Shown one piece after another: positions 46,460 to 55,655 of a stretch of DNA of 64,000 bases (its first letter is position 1; each line of letters starts with the position of its first letter). Origin of the DNA: Pseudomonas batumici (GTDB lineage Bacteria; Pseudomonadota; Gammaproteobacteria; Pseudomonadales; Pseudomonadaceae); assembly GCF_000820515.1 (NCBI RefSeq), contig NZ_JXDG01000037.1, positions 62,001-126,000 of the forward strand, given 5' to 3'. The notes under the pieces were generated by a model. That model saw only the letters and a program-made list of their open reading frames with translations. It was not told the DNA's origin and did not search any database. Both the position numbers and the translations under genes were made by a program.

Positions 46460-47665
46460 ATGCCCGCCACTGTCTTCTCCTGCCGATGGTTTGCGCTCTG
46501 TGCGCTGCTCCTGCTTGGCGGCTGCCAACCCGATCAGCCGGCGCCACCCCTCGACCAGCAACTCTATATCTGGCAACGCCAATGGCGACCGGCCCACGAG
46601 CAGGCCCTGTCCGCGAGCCGGGCGGATTTCTCGACCTTGCGGGTCCTGGCGCTTCAGGCCCAGCCCAAGGCCGGGTGGAGCCGGGCGCGGGTTGATCTGG
46701 CGCAGCTCAAGGCCGACGGGCGACCGGTGATTGCAGTGATTCGTCTCGATGGCCAGCTTCCGGCCCTGGACCTGGACAGGGCGCGTGCGCAGATCTCACA
46801 GCTGCTCGCCGACTGGCGGGCGGGCGGTGTGATGCCGACGGGGGTGGAAATTGACCATGACAGCGGCAGCGCACGCCTGTCGGGCTATACCGATTTCCTG
46901 ATCAAGCTGCGCGGCCTGTTGCCGCCTTCGTTGAAACTGAGCATCACCGCTTTGCCCGCCTGGCTCGACAGCCCGCAGTTGCCGGCCTTGTTGCAGGCGG
47001 TCGACAGCAGCGTGTTGCAGGTCCATGCCGTGAGCAACCCCAGGCTGGGGCTGTTCAATCCCGGGCAGCCCAGGGACTGGGCCGAGCGTTGGGGCCGGGT
47101 CAGCGACAAGGCGTTTTATCTGGCGCTGCCGGCCTATGGCATCGCCGTGTTGCCGGACGATGGCGGTGCGCCGGTGGTCGAGAGCGAAGTCGCGCTGAAC
47201 CGTGGCGGCGAGCGCCGCGAGCTGTTGGCCGATCCGCAGCAACTGGCGACGCTGGCCCGGCAACTGCGGGCCAAGCCGCCCGCGCACCTGGCCGGGCTGA
47301 TCTGGTTCCGTCTGCCGCTGCCTGGTGATCGCCGGGCCTGGAGCCTGAGCACCTTGAGCGCGGTGGCCCGTGGCGAAGCGCTCGCGAGTCAATGGCAGGT
47401 TCAACTGTCGGCCCGCGATGGCCTCTACGACATACGCCTGGATAACCTCGGCAACCTCGACCGGCCGCTACCGGCACGGGTGGAGCTCAACGCCGAGCAA
47501 TGTGATGGCGTCGACGGGCTCAGTGGCTATACCTTGCGGCAAACCCCGAAGCAGCTCATTTTTACCCGCCAGTCCAGTGCGCGCATCGCCGCTGGTGGCC
47601 AACGTGCGCTCGGCTGGGCGCGCTGTACCCGGATCGATCAAGGAGCTTGGAATGTCTACCCGTAA
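46460..47665 (+). CDS. DUF3142 lipoprotein
   Basis: 401 residues. Lipobox LLLGGC (Cys22) followed by a DUF3142-type domain with a TIM-barrel-like pattern: IDHDSGSARLSGYTDFLIKL, KLSITALPAWLDSPQLPALL and LALPAYGIAVLPDDGG. The fold suggests a glycoside-hydrolase-like envelope protein, but no enzyme activity is established. It overlaps the next gene by 14 bases, so the two probably work together. Confidence 0.8.
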   Translation: MPATVFSCRWFALCALLLLGGCQPDQPAPPLDQQLYIWQRQWRPAHEQALSASRADFSTLRVLALQAQPKAGWSRARVDLAQLKADGRPVIAVIRLDGQLPALDLDRARAQISQLLADWRAGGVMPTGVEIDHDSGSARLSGYTDFLIKLRGLLPPSLKLSITALPAWLDSPQLPALLQAVDSSVLQVHAVSNPRLGLFNPGQPRDWAERWGRVSDKAFYLALPAYGIAVLPDDGGAPVVESEVALNRGGERRELLADPQQLATLARQLRAKPPAHLAGLIWFRLPLPGDRRAWSLSTLSAVARGEALASQWQVQLSARDGLYDIRLDNLGNLDRPLPARVELNAEQCDGVDGLSGYTLRQTPKQLIFTRQSSARIAAGGQRALGWARCTRIDQGAWNVYP

Positions 47666-49826
47666 CTGGCCTCGGCACTTGCTGTGCCTGTCCCTCAGCC
47701 TGCCGCTCGGATCGGCGCTGGCCTGCGGTCCGGACTTTCCGCTGCGCCTGCTGGAGGACCGCGCCCAGTCCCTGGCCGACTTGCCGGAAACCAACTTCCA
47801 GTTCGAGGTCAATCGCCTTGGCGAAGCCGTTGCCGGCCTGAAACCGGCGACCGAGGCCACCTTGACGCCGTATTGGGACAGCGACGACAACACCAAGCCC
47901 TATCGCGAGCAACGCGACAAGGTGGAGGCCAGCGAGCTGCCGGAAAACCTGCGGGCCGAGGTGGCGCGCCTGCGCAACCTGGCAGACCCGCAACAGGTCG
48001 AGACCGAGGGCGCGAGCCTGCCGGCCGAGCTGCGGCTGTACATCGCCGGTGCCGTGGCCTTCCAGTCCGGTGACGCGCAACGGGCCGTGGACTATTTCCG
48101 CCAGGTCCTGGCCTTGCCGGCCGACCAGCGCAAGCTGCGCAGCACCTGGGCCGCGTATTCCCTGGGACGGGCCCTGGTCGCCCTCAGTGCCCAGGCCGAA
48201 GCAGGTGTCGATACCCCGGCCGATAGCGCCGCTCCGGTCGTCACCAGCCCTGAGCTGCAAGCCCAGGCCCGGCTCGCGTTCCAGCAGACGCGGGCGTTGA
48301 GCGCGGGGGATTTCAGCGATCCGCTGGAGCTGGGGATCGCCAGCCTCGGCGAGGAAGCCCGGTTGGCCAGGTTCGATAATGACTGGAACCGCGCCATCGC
48401 GCTGTACGCCAGCCAGAGCCGGCTGGGTTCCAACAGCGGCTATACCTCGCTCAAGCAGGTCGCCGGGGAGCTGGCGAGGTTGCCGGATGACGAGCTGGGC
48501 GCCTTGCTCAAGGAGAAAAACGTCCAGGCGCTGTTGACCGCCTATGTGTTGAGCCGGGTCGGCGGGTTCTTCGATGAGCAGCCGGAGGCAGACCAGCGCC
48601 TGTCCAGGATGGTGTTGGCCAGCGTCGCCGGCAGCCTGGACAACGCCGATCGCCTGGCCGCGCTGAGCTACCAGAAGGGTGACTACGCGGGGGCCAAGGC
48701 CTTTGTCGGACATGCCGGCGACGGCGGCCTGGCGTGGTGGGTGCGGGCCAAACTGGCGTTGCGCGACGGCGACAAGGTCCAGGCCGCTGCTGCCTATGCC
48801 AAGGCGGCCAAGGCGTTTCCCAAGGACGAAGTCTGGGGTCCGCGGCGGGCGCCGGACTGGAGCTTCGAGAGCATCCAGCCCGGCTGCCGGGTCCAGGGTG
48901 AAAGCGCGATCCTGGCGCTGGACCGTGGCGACTACCTGCAAGCCTTCGACCAGCTCTACCGCAGCCAGGACATCTACTGGCTGGATGCCGCGACAGTGGC
49001 CGAGCGGGTGCTGACGCTCGACGAGCTGAAAACCTATGTCGATGCCCACGTACCCGCGCCGCCGGCGGCAAAACCCGAGGACAAGGACAACTATGTGCGG
49101 CGTCCGGTGGCCGCACAGCTGCGCGAACTGCTCGGCCGTCGATTGCTGCGCGAGGGGCGCTACGATGAAGCGCCGAAGTACTTCGACAGCCCCGAATTGC
49201 AGGCCACGGCACGGGACTATGGCCGCGACCGCCAGCAGGCCGTGTCGCGCTGGACCGCCACCGGGCGCGCCGAGTCGCTGTTTGCCGCCGCCACCCTGGC
49301 GCGCAAGTCGGGCATGGAAATCCTCGGCTACGAGATGGCGCCGGATTACCGCGCCCTGGACGGTTACTACAGCCTGGGTGCAGCGGAGCTGAAGCCGGGA
49401 CCGTTTCTCGAAACCGCCGAAGTCCAGCGGCAACAGGCCAGCGTGGCCAAGCCCGACCGGCGTTATCACTATCGTTGGGTGGCGGCGGACCTGGCCAACC
49501 AGGCGGCTGACCAGTTGCCCCACAGCAGCCAGGCTTTCGCCGCCGTGCTGTGCAAGGCGGCGAACTGGGTCGCCGGCAGCGATGAAGAAATCCAGTATTA
49601 CCAGCGTTATGTCGAGCAAGGTCCGTACGTGAGCTGGGCGGCGAATTTCGGCCGGCAATGCCAGGCGCCGGACTTCGACCAGGCCAACAGGCGTTACCTG
49701 ACCCAGCCGCTCAACAGCGTGCGTTCGGCATTGCGGCCTTACAAGGTGGCGTTGGTCGTGGGAGGGCTGGCGCTATTCGGCGGGTTGGCGGCACTGTGGG
49801 TTCGTCGCCGCAAGGCGAAGCTTTGA
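47652..49826 (+). CDS. Large envelope protein of unknown function with C-terminal membrane anchor
   Basis: 724 residues from ATG 47652 (AAGGAGCTTGG upstream). A signal peptide (HLLCLSLSLPLGSALA) ends before CGPDFPLRLLED; the body is helical with repeat-like alanine-rich segments (AVDYFRQVLALPADQRKL, AAAYAKAAKAFPKDEVW) that look like TPR or SEL1-type repeats. One membrane segment lies at the very end (VALVVGGLALFGGLAALWV) before RRRKAKL. I do not recognise the family. The frame is open far upstream, but that part is the shadow of the DUF3142 gene. Confidence 0.78.
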   Translation: MSTRNWPRHLLCLSLSLPLGSALACGPDFPLRLLEDRAQSLADLPETNFQFEVNRLGEAVAGLKPATEATLTPYWDSDDNTKPYREQRDKVEASELPENLRAEVARLRNLADPQQVETEGASLPAELRLYIAGAVAFQSGDAQRAVDYFRQVLALPADQRKLRSTWAAYSLGRALVALSAQAEAGVDTPADSAAPVVTSPELQAQARLAFQQTRALSAGDFSDPLELGIASLGEEARLARFDNDWNRAIALYASQSRLGSNSGYTSLKQVAGELARLPDDELGALLKEKNVQALLTAYVLSRVGGFFDEQPEADQRLSRMVLASVAGSLDNADRLAALSYQKGDYAGAKAFVGHAGDGGLAWWVRAKLALRDGDKVQAAAAYAKAAKAFPKDEVWGPRRAPDWSFESIQPGCRVQGESAILALDRGDYLQAFDQLYRSQDIYWLDAATVAERVLTLDELKTYVDAHVPAPPAAKPEDKDNYVRRPVAAQLRELLGRRLLREGRYDEAPKYFDSPELQATARDYGRDRQQAVSRWTATGRAESLFAAATLARKSGMEILGYEMAPDYRALDGYYSLGAAELKPGPFLETAEVQRQQASVAKPDRRYHYRWVAADLANQAADQLPHSSQAFAAVLCKAANWVAGSDEEIQYYQRYVEQGPYVSWAANFGRQCQAPDFDQANRRYLTQPLNSVRSALRPYKVALVVGGLALFGGLAALWVRRRKAKL

Positions 49827-49938
49827 GGCAAGTTGGGCCAGGGCGTGCTATTGCTTAGGGATACATCGCCTTGATCCTTTCATGAGGTGGGGGGCGCTGG
49901 AGCTTCATGTCCTGCCCACAGAACCAAGAGGTGACGAT

Positions 49939-50169
49939 ATGCCAGTCAAGCACGATTTGCTCGCGGACCTGAAGTTGAACAAAGAGGAGCTGGCGCAGCA
50001 CAGGAGCAAGGATCCCAGGCTCCATCAACTGCTTGATCAGTACGATAACGTCGACAAGGAAGTGCTGGCGGCGGAGTCGGCCCTGGCGGCGGATGGTCCA
50101 TTGAGAACACTGAAGGAGCGGCGGCTGAAAGTGAAGAAACAGATCGTCGAGCGTCTCAGGGGGCTTTGA
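49939..50169 (+). CDS. YdcH-like (DUF465) small protein
   Basis: 76 residues from ATG 49939, with GAGGTGACG just upstream. A charged two-helix hairpin (LLADLKLNKEELAQHRSKDP, LRTLKERRLKVKKQIVERLR) matches the short YdcH/DUF465 proteins, whose role is unknown. A frame extension to 49882 lacks a ribosome site. Confidence 0.75.
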   Translation: MPVKHDLLADLKLNKEELAQHRSKDPRLHQLLDQYDNVDKEVLAAESALAADGPLRTLKERRLKVKKQIVERLRGL

Positions 50170-50187
50170 CTAAACAGCTTCCTCCCT

Positions 50188-50270
50188 TGTAGATTCCGGC
50201 TTGCCGGCGATGAGGCCCTTGAGCCTTGCGGCGTTCTTCCTACGCCATCGCCAGCAAGCCGGCTCCCACA
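50188..50270. repeat. REP doublet (REPIN)
   Basis: Two REP elements in inverted orientation: 50188-50212 (reading CATCGCCGGCAAGCCGG on the minus strand) and 50246-50270 (CATCGCCAGCAAGCCGG on the plus strand, then CTCCCACA). This is the usual REPIN layout of fluorescent pseudomonads, spread by a RAYT transposase encoded elsewhere. Confidence 0.85.
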
Positions 50271-50298
50271 CGTCCGAGTTCCACCTCAAGCGACCACC

Positions 50299-51339
50299 AT
50301 GCCCGAAACCCTGCGACTTCTTGCCCGTCATTCCCTCATCGCCGGCCTGCTGCTCGGCAGCCTCGCCGGACAGGCCGCCTGGGCGGCGCCGATCAAGCCC
50401 AAGGTCATGCTCATCACCATGTTCGCGCCCGAAGCCCAGGCCTGGATCGAGCGCCTGGCCCTCAAGCGCGAAATCCCGCTGCCGGGCCTCAGCGCCGAAT
50501 ACCCGAACATTCGCTGCAATGACCAGGACACCTGCCTGCTGGTGACCGGCATGGGCCAGACCAATGCCACGGCCTCGACCCTGGCCCTGGCGTTGTCGCC
50601 GCAGTTCGACCTGCGCCAGTCGTATTTCCTGATTGCCGGGATTGCCGGGATCAACCCGCATCAAGGCACTATCGGCACGGCGGCCTGGGCTCATTACCTG
50701 GTGGAATTCGGCACCCAATGGGAGCTGGATTCGCGGGATGCGCCGAAAGACTGGCCCACCGGCTACATCGGCATCAACACTCGCGGGCCGAACGAAAAGC
50801 CACCGCTGGACTACAAGACCGAAGTGTTCGAGCTCAATCCCCGGTTGCAGGCCAAGGCCTTTGCCTTGTCCCGTCAGGTGACCTTGAGCGAGAGCAAGGA
50901 GTCCGCCGCCTGGCGCGTCAAATACCCTTATGCGCCGGCCAACCAGCCGCCGGTGGTGACCCGCTGCGACACCCTGGCGGGCAATACCTGGTTTTCCGGG
51001 ACGCGCCTGAGTGAACGGGCCGAAGCCTGGACCCGCCTGCTGACGGACAACAAGGGCGTCTACTGCACCACCCAGCAGGAAGACAACTCCACCTATGAAG
51101 CCTTGCTCCGGGCGAGCAAGGCCGGGCGAGTGGACATCAACCGCCTGGCGGTGGTGCGGGCCGGCTCGGATTTCGACCGGCCTTATCCGGGCTACAGTGA
51201 AGTCGACAACCTGCTCAAGTACGCCGACCAGGGCGGTTTTGTCCCGGCCCTGGAAAACCTGTACCGGGCGGGTAACCCGTTGGTGCAGGCGATTCTCGGC
51301 GACTGGAAGGCGTGGGAGCAGGGCGTTCCCGAGCACTGA
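50299..51339 (+). CDS. Purine nucleoside permease (NUP family), secreted
   Basis: 346 residues with a signal peptide (LIAGLLLGSLAGQAAWA). The body matches the NUP family, with VMLITMFAPEAQAWIERL, LVTGMGQTNATASTLALALS and FLIAGIAGINPHQGTIGTAA, a fold like purine nucleoside phosphorylases. It is thought to take part in nucleoside uptake; in this lineage it is found in the periplasm. The gene stands alone downstream of a REP doublet. Confidence 0.88.
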   Translation: MPETLRLLARHSLIAGLLLGSLAGQAAWAAPIKPKVMLITMFAPEAQAWIERLALKREIPLPGLSAEYPNIRCNDQDTCLLVTGMGQTNATASTLALALSPQFDLRQSYFLIAGIAGINPHQGTIGTAAWAHYLVEFGTQWELDSRDAPKDWPTGYIGINTRGPNEKPPLDYKTEVFELNPRLQAKAFALSRQVTLSESKESAAWRVKYPYAPANQPPVVTRCDTLAGNTWFSGTRLSERAEAWTRLLTDNKGVYCTTQQEDNSTYEALLRASKAGRVDINRLAVVRAGSDFDRPYPGYSEVDNLLKYADQGGFVPALENLYRAGNPLVQAILGDWKAWEQGVPEH

Positions 51340-51406
51340 GTGGTTCGGTGGGGCGCACCGCCGGTGATAAGCTGGGCGCCCCATCGATCGCCCGGAGAAT
51401 CCCGAC

Positions 51407-52129
51407 ATGCTCAAACCCCTGGCCCTGGCCTTGCTGCTGGCCTGCACGGCGTCGGCAGCAGAGGCCGAACTGCTCGCCGATATGCCGCTGACCTACCAGG
51501 AGCAGGCCAGTGCCGATACCCGCGACCAGCCGTTGGTGATCTTCCTGCATGGCTACGGCAGCAACGAGGACGATCTGTTCGGGATCAAGGACGACCTGCC
51601 GGCCAACTACACCGTGCTTTCGGTGCGTGGACGCCTGGAGCTGGACCTGGGCGCCTACCAGTGGTTCCACAAGAAGAGCGGGGCGGCGCAGTACGACGGC
51701 GACAGCGACGACCTGCGCCAGAGCGCCGAAGCCATCACCGACTTTGTCACCCGGGTCACCGAGAAATACCACACCCAGCCCGACAAGGTGTTCCTGGTGG
51801 GATTCAGCCAGGGGGCGATGATGACCTATGAAGTCGCGCTACGGCATCCCGAGGTCCTGCGCGGGATCGCTGCCCTGAGTGGCCGTGTGCTGCCGGAGCT
51901 GCGTTCGGAACTCAAGGACGGGTCGAAGTACGCCAAGCTGCAGGTCTTTATCGGCCATGGCACGGCTGACCCGCAGGTGCCTTATGCCGGTGCGACCGAG
52001 GCATTGGGCGTGTTGAAGGGGGTGTCCATCGCGCCGCAGTTTCATTCCTATCCCGGCGTCGGCCACACCATCAGCGCGACGGAAGTCGCCGACCTGAAAA
52101 ACTGGATTAGTGCCTCGTTGCAGCGCTGA
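51407..52129 (+). CDS. Phospholipase/carboxylesterase-like alpha/beta hydrolase, secreted
   Basis: 240 residues. Signal peptide (ALALLLACTASAAEA), then the alpha/beta-hydrolase fold: oxyanion strand VIFLHGYGSNEDDL, nucleophile elbow VGFSQGAMM (Ser about 127), Asp in HGTADPQVPY and His in PGVGHTIS. It belongs to the short carboxylesterase (YpfH/acyl-protein thioesterase-like) family. Substrate unknown. CGGAGAA precedes the start. Confidence 0.88.
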   Translation: MLKPLALALLLACTASAAEAELLADMPLTYQEQASADTRDQPLVIFLHGYGSNEDDLFGIKDDLPANYTVLSVRGRLELDLGAYQWFHKKSGAAQYDGDSDDLRQSAEAITDFVTRVTEKYHTQPDKVFLVGFSQGAMMTYEVALRHPEVLRGIAALSGRVLPELRSELKDGSKYAKLQVFIGHGTADPQVPYAGATEALGVLKGVSIAPQFHSYPGVGHTISATEVADLKNWISASLQR

Positions 52130-52143
52130 CAGCCTGCTGCGAA

Positions 52144-52214
52144 TCCTGTAGGTACCGTCTTGACCCTTGCAGTGTCTGCGCGGACGCTATCGCCAGCAAG
52201 CCGGCTCCTACAGG
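52144..52214. repeat. REP element with weak inverted partner
   Basis: A clear REP at 52187-52212 (TATCGCCAGCAAGCCGGCTC then CTACAG) with the start of an inverted copy (CCTGTAGG, around 52145-52152) on the other side; a degraded REPIN. Confidence 0.7.
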
Positions 52215-52390
52215 GGGCCACGTTCCGGCTCCCTGTTGGTGATGTGTTACCCAGATTGGAGCTTCACTGCGCGCTTTTGTAGCACTCCGCCGTTACATCA
52301 TCCCCTCCTGAACACATCTGTTTCCGGCAAAAAGCCTATTTCCATCAATCCCTTGGATGCCTTTCCAAGGGACTGGCACGACTTATGCTT

Positions 52391-52420
52391 TTTTGTATCC
52401 ATGGATAATTGGATACAAAA
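52391..52420. promoter_or_regulatory. Palindromic operator upstream of the GntR gene
   Basis: TTTTGTATCC and GGATACAAAA form a perfect ten-base inverted repeat with a ten-base centre; the inner TATCCATGGATA (52396-52407) is itself a palindrome. It ends 18 bases before the GntR start, the place for autoregulation. The TTGTATnnnATACAA-like arms resemble FadR-subfamily GntR sites. Confidence 0.75.
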
Positions 52421-52438
52421 AGACAAAGGTGCTTCCCC

Positions 52439-53107
52439 ATGCAATTCGTCCCCGCTTACGCTGAACGTCAGCCCCAGACGGCCGAGGAAGAGGCTTATAC
52501 CTTTGTGCTGGAAGCGATCTGTTGCGGTCGCTACCGCAAAGGCGACCGGTTGATTGCCGAGGACATCGCCAGCGAGATCGGCATGAGTCGCATGCCGGTG
52601 CGTGAAGCCTTTCGCCGCCTGGACGCGCAAGGCCTGGTGACCCTGAGACCCAATCGCGGGGCCATTGTCAGCGGCCTGGAGTTCGACGAGCTGCAGGAAG
52701 TCTTCGATATGCGCAGCGCCCTCGAAGGCCTGGCGATCCGCGTGGCCGTGCCGAGGATCGACGAGCGCCAGCTCGCGGCCCTGGAGCGCATGCTCGACGC
52801 GATGGATGACTACCGCGAGGAAAGCGCCGAGTGGGTCAGCCGGCACCGGGCCTTCCATGAATACCTGTGCAGCCTCAGTGGCCGGCCGCGGCTGGTGAAG
52901 CAGATATCGGCCCTGTATTCGCTGATCGAGGCGCCCATGCGCCTGTGGCTGCAACACAGCGAAAAGCCCTTGAGCGCACGGGAGGAGCACGCGGTGATCC
53001 TTGACGCGATTCGTTCGGGTGATGCCGAGCGGGCCGAAGCCGTGGTGCGCCAACACATCGAGGGCACGGTGCCCGCGCTGATCAGCTTTCTGCAAGCGGA
53101 AAAATAG
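52439..53107 (+). CDS. GntR-family (FadR subfamily) transcriptional regulator
   Basis: 222 residues. Winged helix at about 15-80 (GRYRKGDRLIAEDIASEIGM, SRMPVREAFRRLDAQGLVTL) and an all-helical FCD effector domain (VFDMRSALEGLAIRVA, HRAFHEYLCSLSGRPRL) with its metal-binding Asp/His pattern. It most likely controls the ABC importer and gamma-glutamyltransferase genes that follow in the same direction, probably repressing them until a ligand binds (inference). Confidence 0.9.
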   Translation: MQFVPAYAERQPQTAEEEAYTFVLEAICCGRYRKGDRLIAEDIASEIGMSRMPVREAFRRLDAQGLVTLRPNRGAIVSGLEFDELQEVFDMRSALEGLAIRVAVPRIDERQLAALERMLDAMDDYREESAEWVSRHRAFHEYLCSLSGRPRLVKQISALYSLIEAPMRLWLQHSEKPLSAREEHAVILDAIRSGDAERAEAVVRQHIEGTVPALISFLQAEK

Positions 53108-53180
53108 AATCGGACTCGAGTCCGGCCGTGTTTTGACTTTGAGTACTGCCCCCGTTACTGACGAACTGGAGTGTCTGGTC

Positions 53181-53987
53181 ATGCATAAACGCCGTGTGTT
53201 GCTTGCCGCTGTATCCCTGGGGCTTCTGGTTCAGGGGGCGATTGCGGCGCCCCAGGTGCCGGAACGCTTGCAGAAGGTCGAGAAACTGACCTATTGCTCG
53301 GGCATGGATTCACCCCCGCTGGTGTCGTTCGACGAGGCCCAGAAACCGAAGGGCCTGACCGTTGACCTGGGCCTGGAAATCGCCAAGCGCCTGGACAACA
53401 AGGCGGTGCAATGGCGGGTGATTCCCTTTTCCGGGCTGTTGCCGGCGCTACTGGCCCAACAATGCGACATGATCGTCGACCAACTGTTCGACAAACCCGA
53501 ACGCCGGCAAGTGATCGACATCGTCAACTACATGTATTCCAGCCAGTCGGTGGTGGTGCCCAAGGGCAATCCCAAGCACATCAGCACCCTGGAGAGTCTT
53601 TCCGGGCACAAGGTCGCGGTGCTCAACGGTTCGACGATCAAGACCTTGCTCGACGCCGAGAACGAAACCCTGACCAAGGCCGGCAAGACGCCGATGAAAC
53701 TGGTGGTCTACAACACCGATACCGATGCCTTTCAAGCCCTGCGCATCAGCCAGGTGGACGCCTACGGGACCACCGTGGAAACCGCCGGTTACTACGCCGC
53801 CATGGCGCCCGATCTGTTCGAGGAAGGCGTGCCGGCCTTCAGCCGGATTCTCACGGGCCTGGGGATGCGCAAGGACGATCCGCAACTGACCCGGGCCGTG
53901 CAGCAGATCGTCAGTGACATGCGCAGCGACGGCAGCTATGCCCGACTGCTGGGCAAGTGGCATGTGGCCAGCGACACACTCGACTGA
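53181..53987 (+). CDS. ABC transporter substrate-binding protein, polar amino acid type
   Basis: 268 residues, periplasmic family 3 binding protein. Signal peptide ([16 protein letters not shown]), then two lobes: [40 protein letters not shown] and [13 protein letters not shown]. The ATG at 53181 is chosen, with TGGAG upstream; a TTG extension to 53133 is unlikely. It feeds the permease and ATPase encoded next. Ligand unknown; the linked gamma-glutamyltransferase suggests a glutamyl compound or amino acid. Confidence 0.9.
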   Translation: MHKRRVLLAAVSLGLLVQGAIAAPQVPERLQKVEKLTYCSGMDSPPLVSFDEAQKPKGLTVDLGLEIAKRLDNKAVQWRVIPFSGLLPALLAQQCDMIVDQLFDKPERRQVIDIVNYMYSSQSVVVPKGNPKHISTLESLSGHKVAVLNGSTIKTLLDAENETLTKAGKTPMKLVVYNTDTDAFQALRISQVDAYGTTVETAGYYAAMAPDLFEEGVPAFSRILTGLGMRKDDPQLTRAVQQIVSDMRSDGSYARLLGKWHVASDTLD

Positions 53988-53999
53988 GGCGGGCACTTG

Positions 54000-54773
54000 A
54001 TGAATTTCAATTGGGACGTGTTCTGGCAGTACCTGTTGCAGCCCAGCGGGGTGTACCTCACCGGGCTCTGGCTGACCTGTCTGATCAGTGTGCTGGCGAT
54101 GTCGCTGGGCTGTGTGCTGGGGCTGGCGGCGGCGTTGCTGCGGCTGTCGAACAACCCCTTGCTCAACCTGCCGGTACGGTTTTACGTGTGGTTGATGCGC
54201 GGCACGCCGCTGCTGGTGCAGATCGTCTTTCTCTACACTGCGCTGGCCGCCGGCGGGATCTTTCGCTTCGAGGACCTGGAGTTGTTCGGCCTGGTGGTGC
54301 CGGGCAACATCCAGGCGGCGATCATCGCCCTGGGCCTGAACGAAGGCGCCTACATGGCCGAGATCATCCGTGCCGGGATCGGTGCCGTGGACAAAGGGCA
54401 GTACGAGGCGGGGCGCTCGTTGGGCATGACCTTCGGCAAGCTGATGCGGCGCATCGTCCTGCCCCAGGCCTTCCGGGTGATCGTGCCGCCGCTGGGCAAC
54501 GAGTTCAACGTGATGCTCAAGAACACCACGCTGGTCAGCGTGATCGGCGTGCAGGAGCTGTTGCTGAGCACGCAGATGGTGACCTCGGCGACGTTCCGGG
54601 TCTTCGAACTGTACCTGGTGGTGGCGATCTATTTCCTGCTCTTGACCACGCTCTGGGGCTTCTTCCAGCGCTGGCTGGAGGCGCGTTTCGGCCAGTCCGA
54701 CCGACCTGCGCCGCCAACCGCCGGCAGTCGTCTGTTCGGTCGTGGCACCCTGAAAATGCTGAGGGGACGTTAA
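54000..54773 (+). CDS. Amino acid ABC transporter permease (HisM/GlnP type)
   Basis: 257 residues with about five membrane segments. The EAA loop is in [20 protein letters not shown]. The ATG at 54000 follows the binding-protein stop by 12 bases. It probably works as a homodimer, since no second permease gene is present. Confidence 0.92.
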   Translation: MNFNWDVFWQYLLQPSGVYLTGLWLTCLISVLAMSLGCVLGLAAALLRLSNNPLLNLPVRFYVWLMRGTPLLVQIVFLYTALAAGGIFRFEDLELFGLVVPGNIQAAIIALGLNEGAYMAEIIRAGIGAVDKGQYEAGRSLGMTFGKLMRRIVLPQAFRVIVPPLGNEFNVMLKNTTLVSVIGVQELLLSTQMVTSATFRVFELYLVVAIYFLLLTTLWGFFQRWLEARFGQSDRPAPPTAGSRLFGRGTLKMLRGR

Positions 54774-54775
54774 GC

Positions 54776-55555
54776 ATGGCGCACAAGAGTGAAGAACTGA
54801 TCATCGAGGCCCTGGACATTCACAAGTCCTTCGGCTCCTTGCAGATTCTCAAGGGGATTTCCCTGCAGGTGCGGCGGGGTGAAGTGGTGGTGCTGATCGG
54901 CGCCTCGGGGTCGGGCAAGACCACCTTCATCCGCTGCATCAACCTGCTGGAAGATATCCAGGGCGGGCGCATTCGTGTCAACGGCCGGGCCATGGGTTAC
55001 CACGAGCGCGCCGACGGCAGCCTGGTGCGTGACTCCGAGCGCAACATCGCCCGCCAGCGCCGGGACATCGGCATGGTCTTCCAGCGCTTCAATCTGTTCC
55101 CGCACATGACCGCCCTGGAAAACATCATCGAAGCGCCCATCCAGGTGCTCGGCGTGCCACGGGCCGAGGCGTTGGAGCAGGCCCGGGCCTTGCTAGCCCG
55201 GGTAGGCCTGGCGGACAAGGCCGCGCATTACCCGTCTATGCTCTCCGGCGGCCAGCAACAGCGGGTGGCGATTGCCCGGGCCCTGGCGATGAAACCCCAG
55301 GCCATGCTGTTCGACGAGCCCACCAGCGCCCTGGACCCGGAAACCGTCGGTGAGGTGTTGCAGGTGATGAAGCAGTTGGCCGAGGAGGGCATGACCATGG
55401 TGGTGGTCACCCACGAGATGGGCTTTGCCCGGGAAGTCGCTGACCGTGTGGTGGTCCTCGACCAGGGCGAACTGATCGAGCAGGGGCCACCGGAACAGAT
55501 TTTCAGTCGGCCTGTGCACCCGCGTACCCAGGCCTTTCTCAGCCGCGTGTTGTGA
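54776..55555 (+). CDS. Amino acid ABC transporter ATP-binding protein
   Basis: 259 residues. Walker [12 protein letters not shown] loop [10 protein letters not shown], signature [16 protein letters not shown], Walker [14 protein letters not shown] loop VVTHEMGFA. Of the HisP/GlnQ type. The ATG at 54776 is two bases after the permease stop; the frame is open far upstream, but that part overlaps the permease gene in another frame. Confidence 0.95.
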   Translation: MAHKSEELIIEALDIHKSFGSLQILKGISLQVRRGEVVVLIGASGSGKTTFIRCINLLEDIQGGRIRVNGRAMGYHERADGSLVRDSERNIARQRRDIGMVFQRFNLFPHMTALENIIEAPIQVLGVPRAEALEQARALLARVGLADKAAHYPSMLSGGQQQRVAIARALAMKPQAMLFDEPTSALDPETVGEVLQVMKQLAEEGMTMVVVTHEMGFAREVADRVVVLDQGELIEQGPPEQIFSRPVHPRTQAFLSRVL

Positions 55556-55655
55556 GCGGGCCGCCGGTCGGTTGCCCTGATCCGATGCCCGATGGCCCGG
55601 GAATGGACCCGACGCCCATCCGGCCAACGATTTCTTGTTTGGAAGAACCTTTGCC

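Larger units (their letters stand above)
52130..52438. other. Spacer with a REP element and the GntR operator
   Basis: About 310 bases without a gene. It contains a REP element, a likely promoter for the GntR gene and the palindrome at 52391-52420. No other feature seen. Confidence 0.6.

Noticed and set aside
44141..46597. 818-codon minus-strand frame opposite mdtC and its channel gene
   Set aside because: Shadow of two well-recognised genes; low-complexity composition.
47370..47651. N-terminal extension of the 724-residue envelope protein
   Set aside because: It lies within the DUF3142 gene in another frame; a signal peptide begins at 47652.
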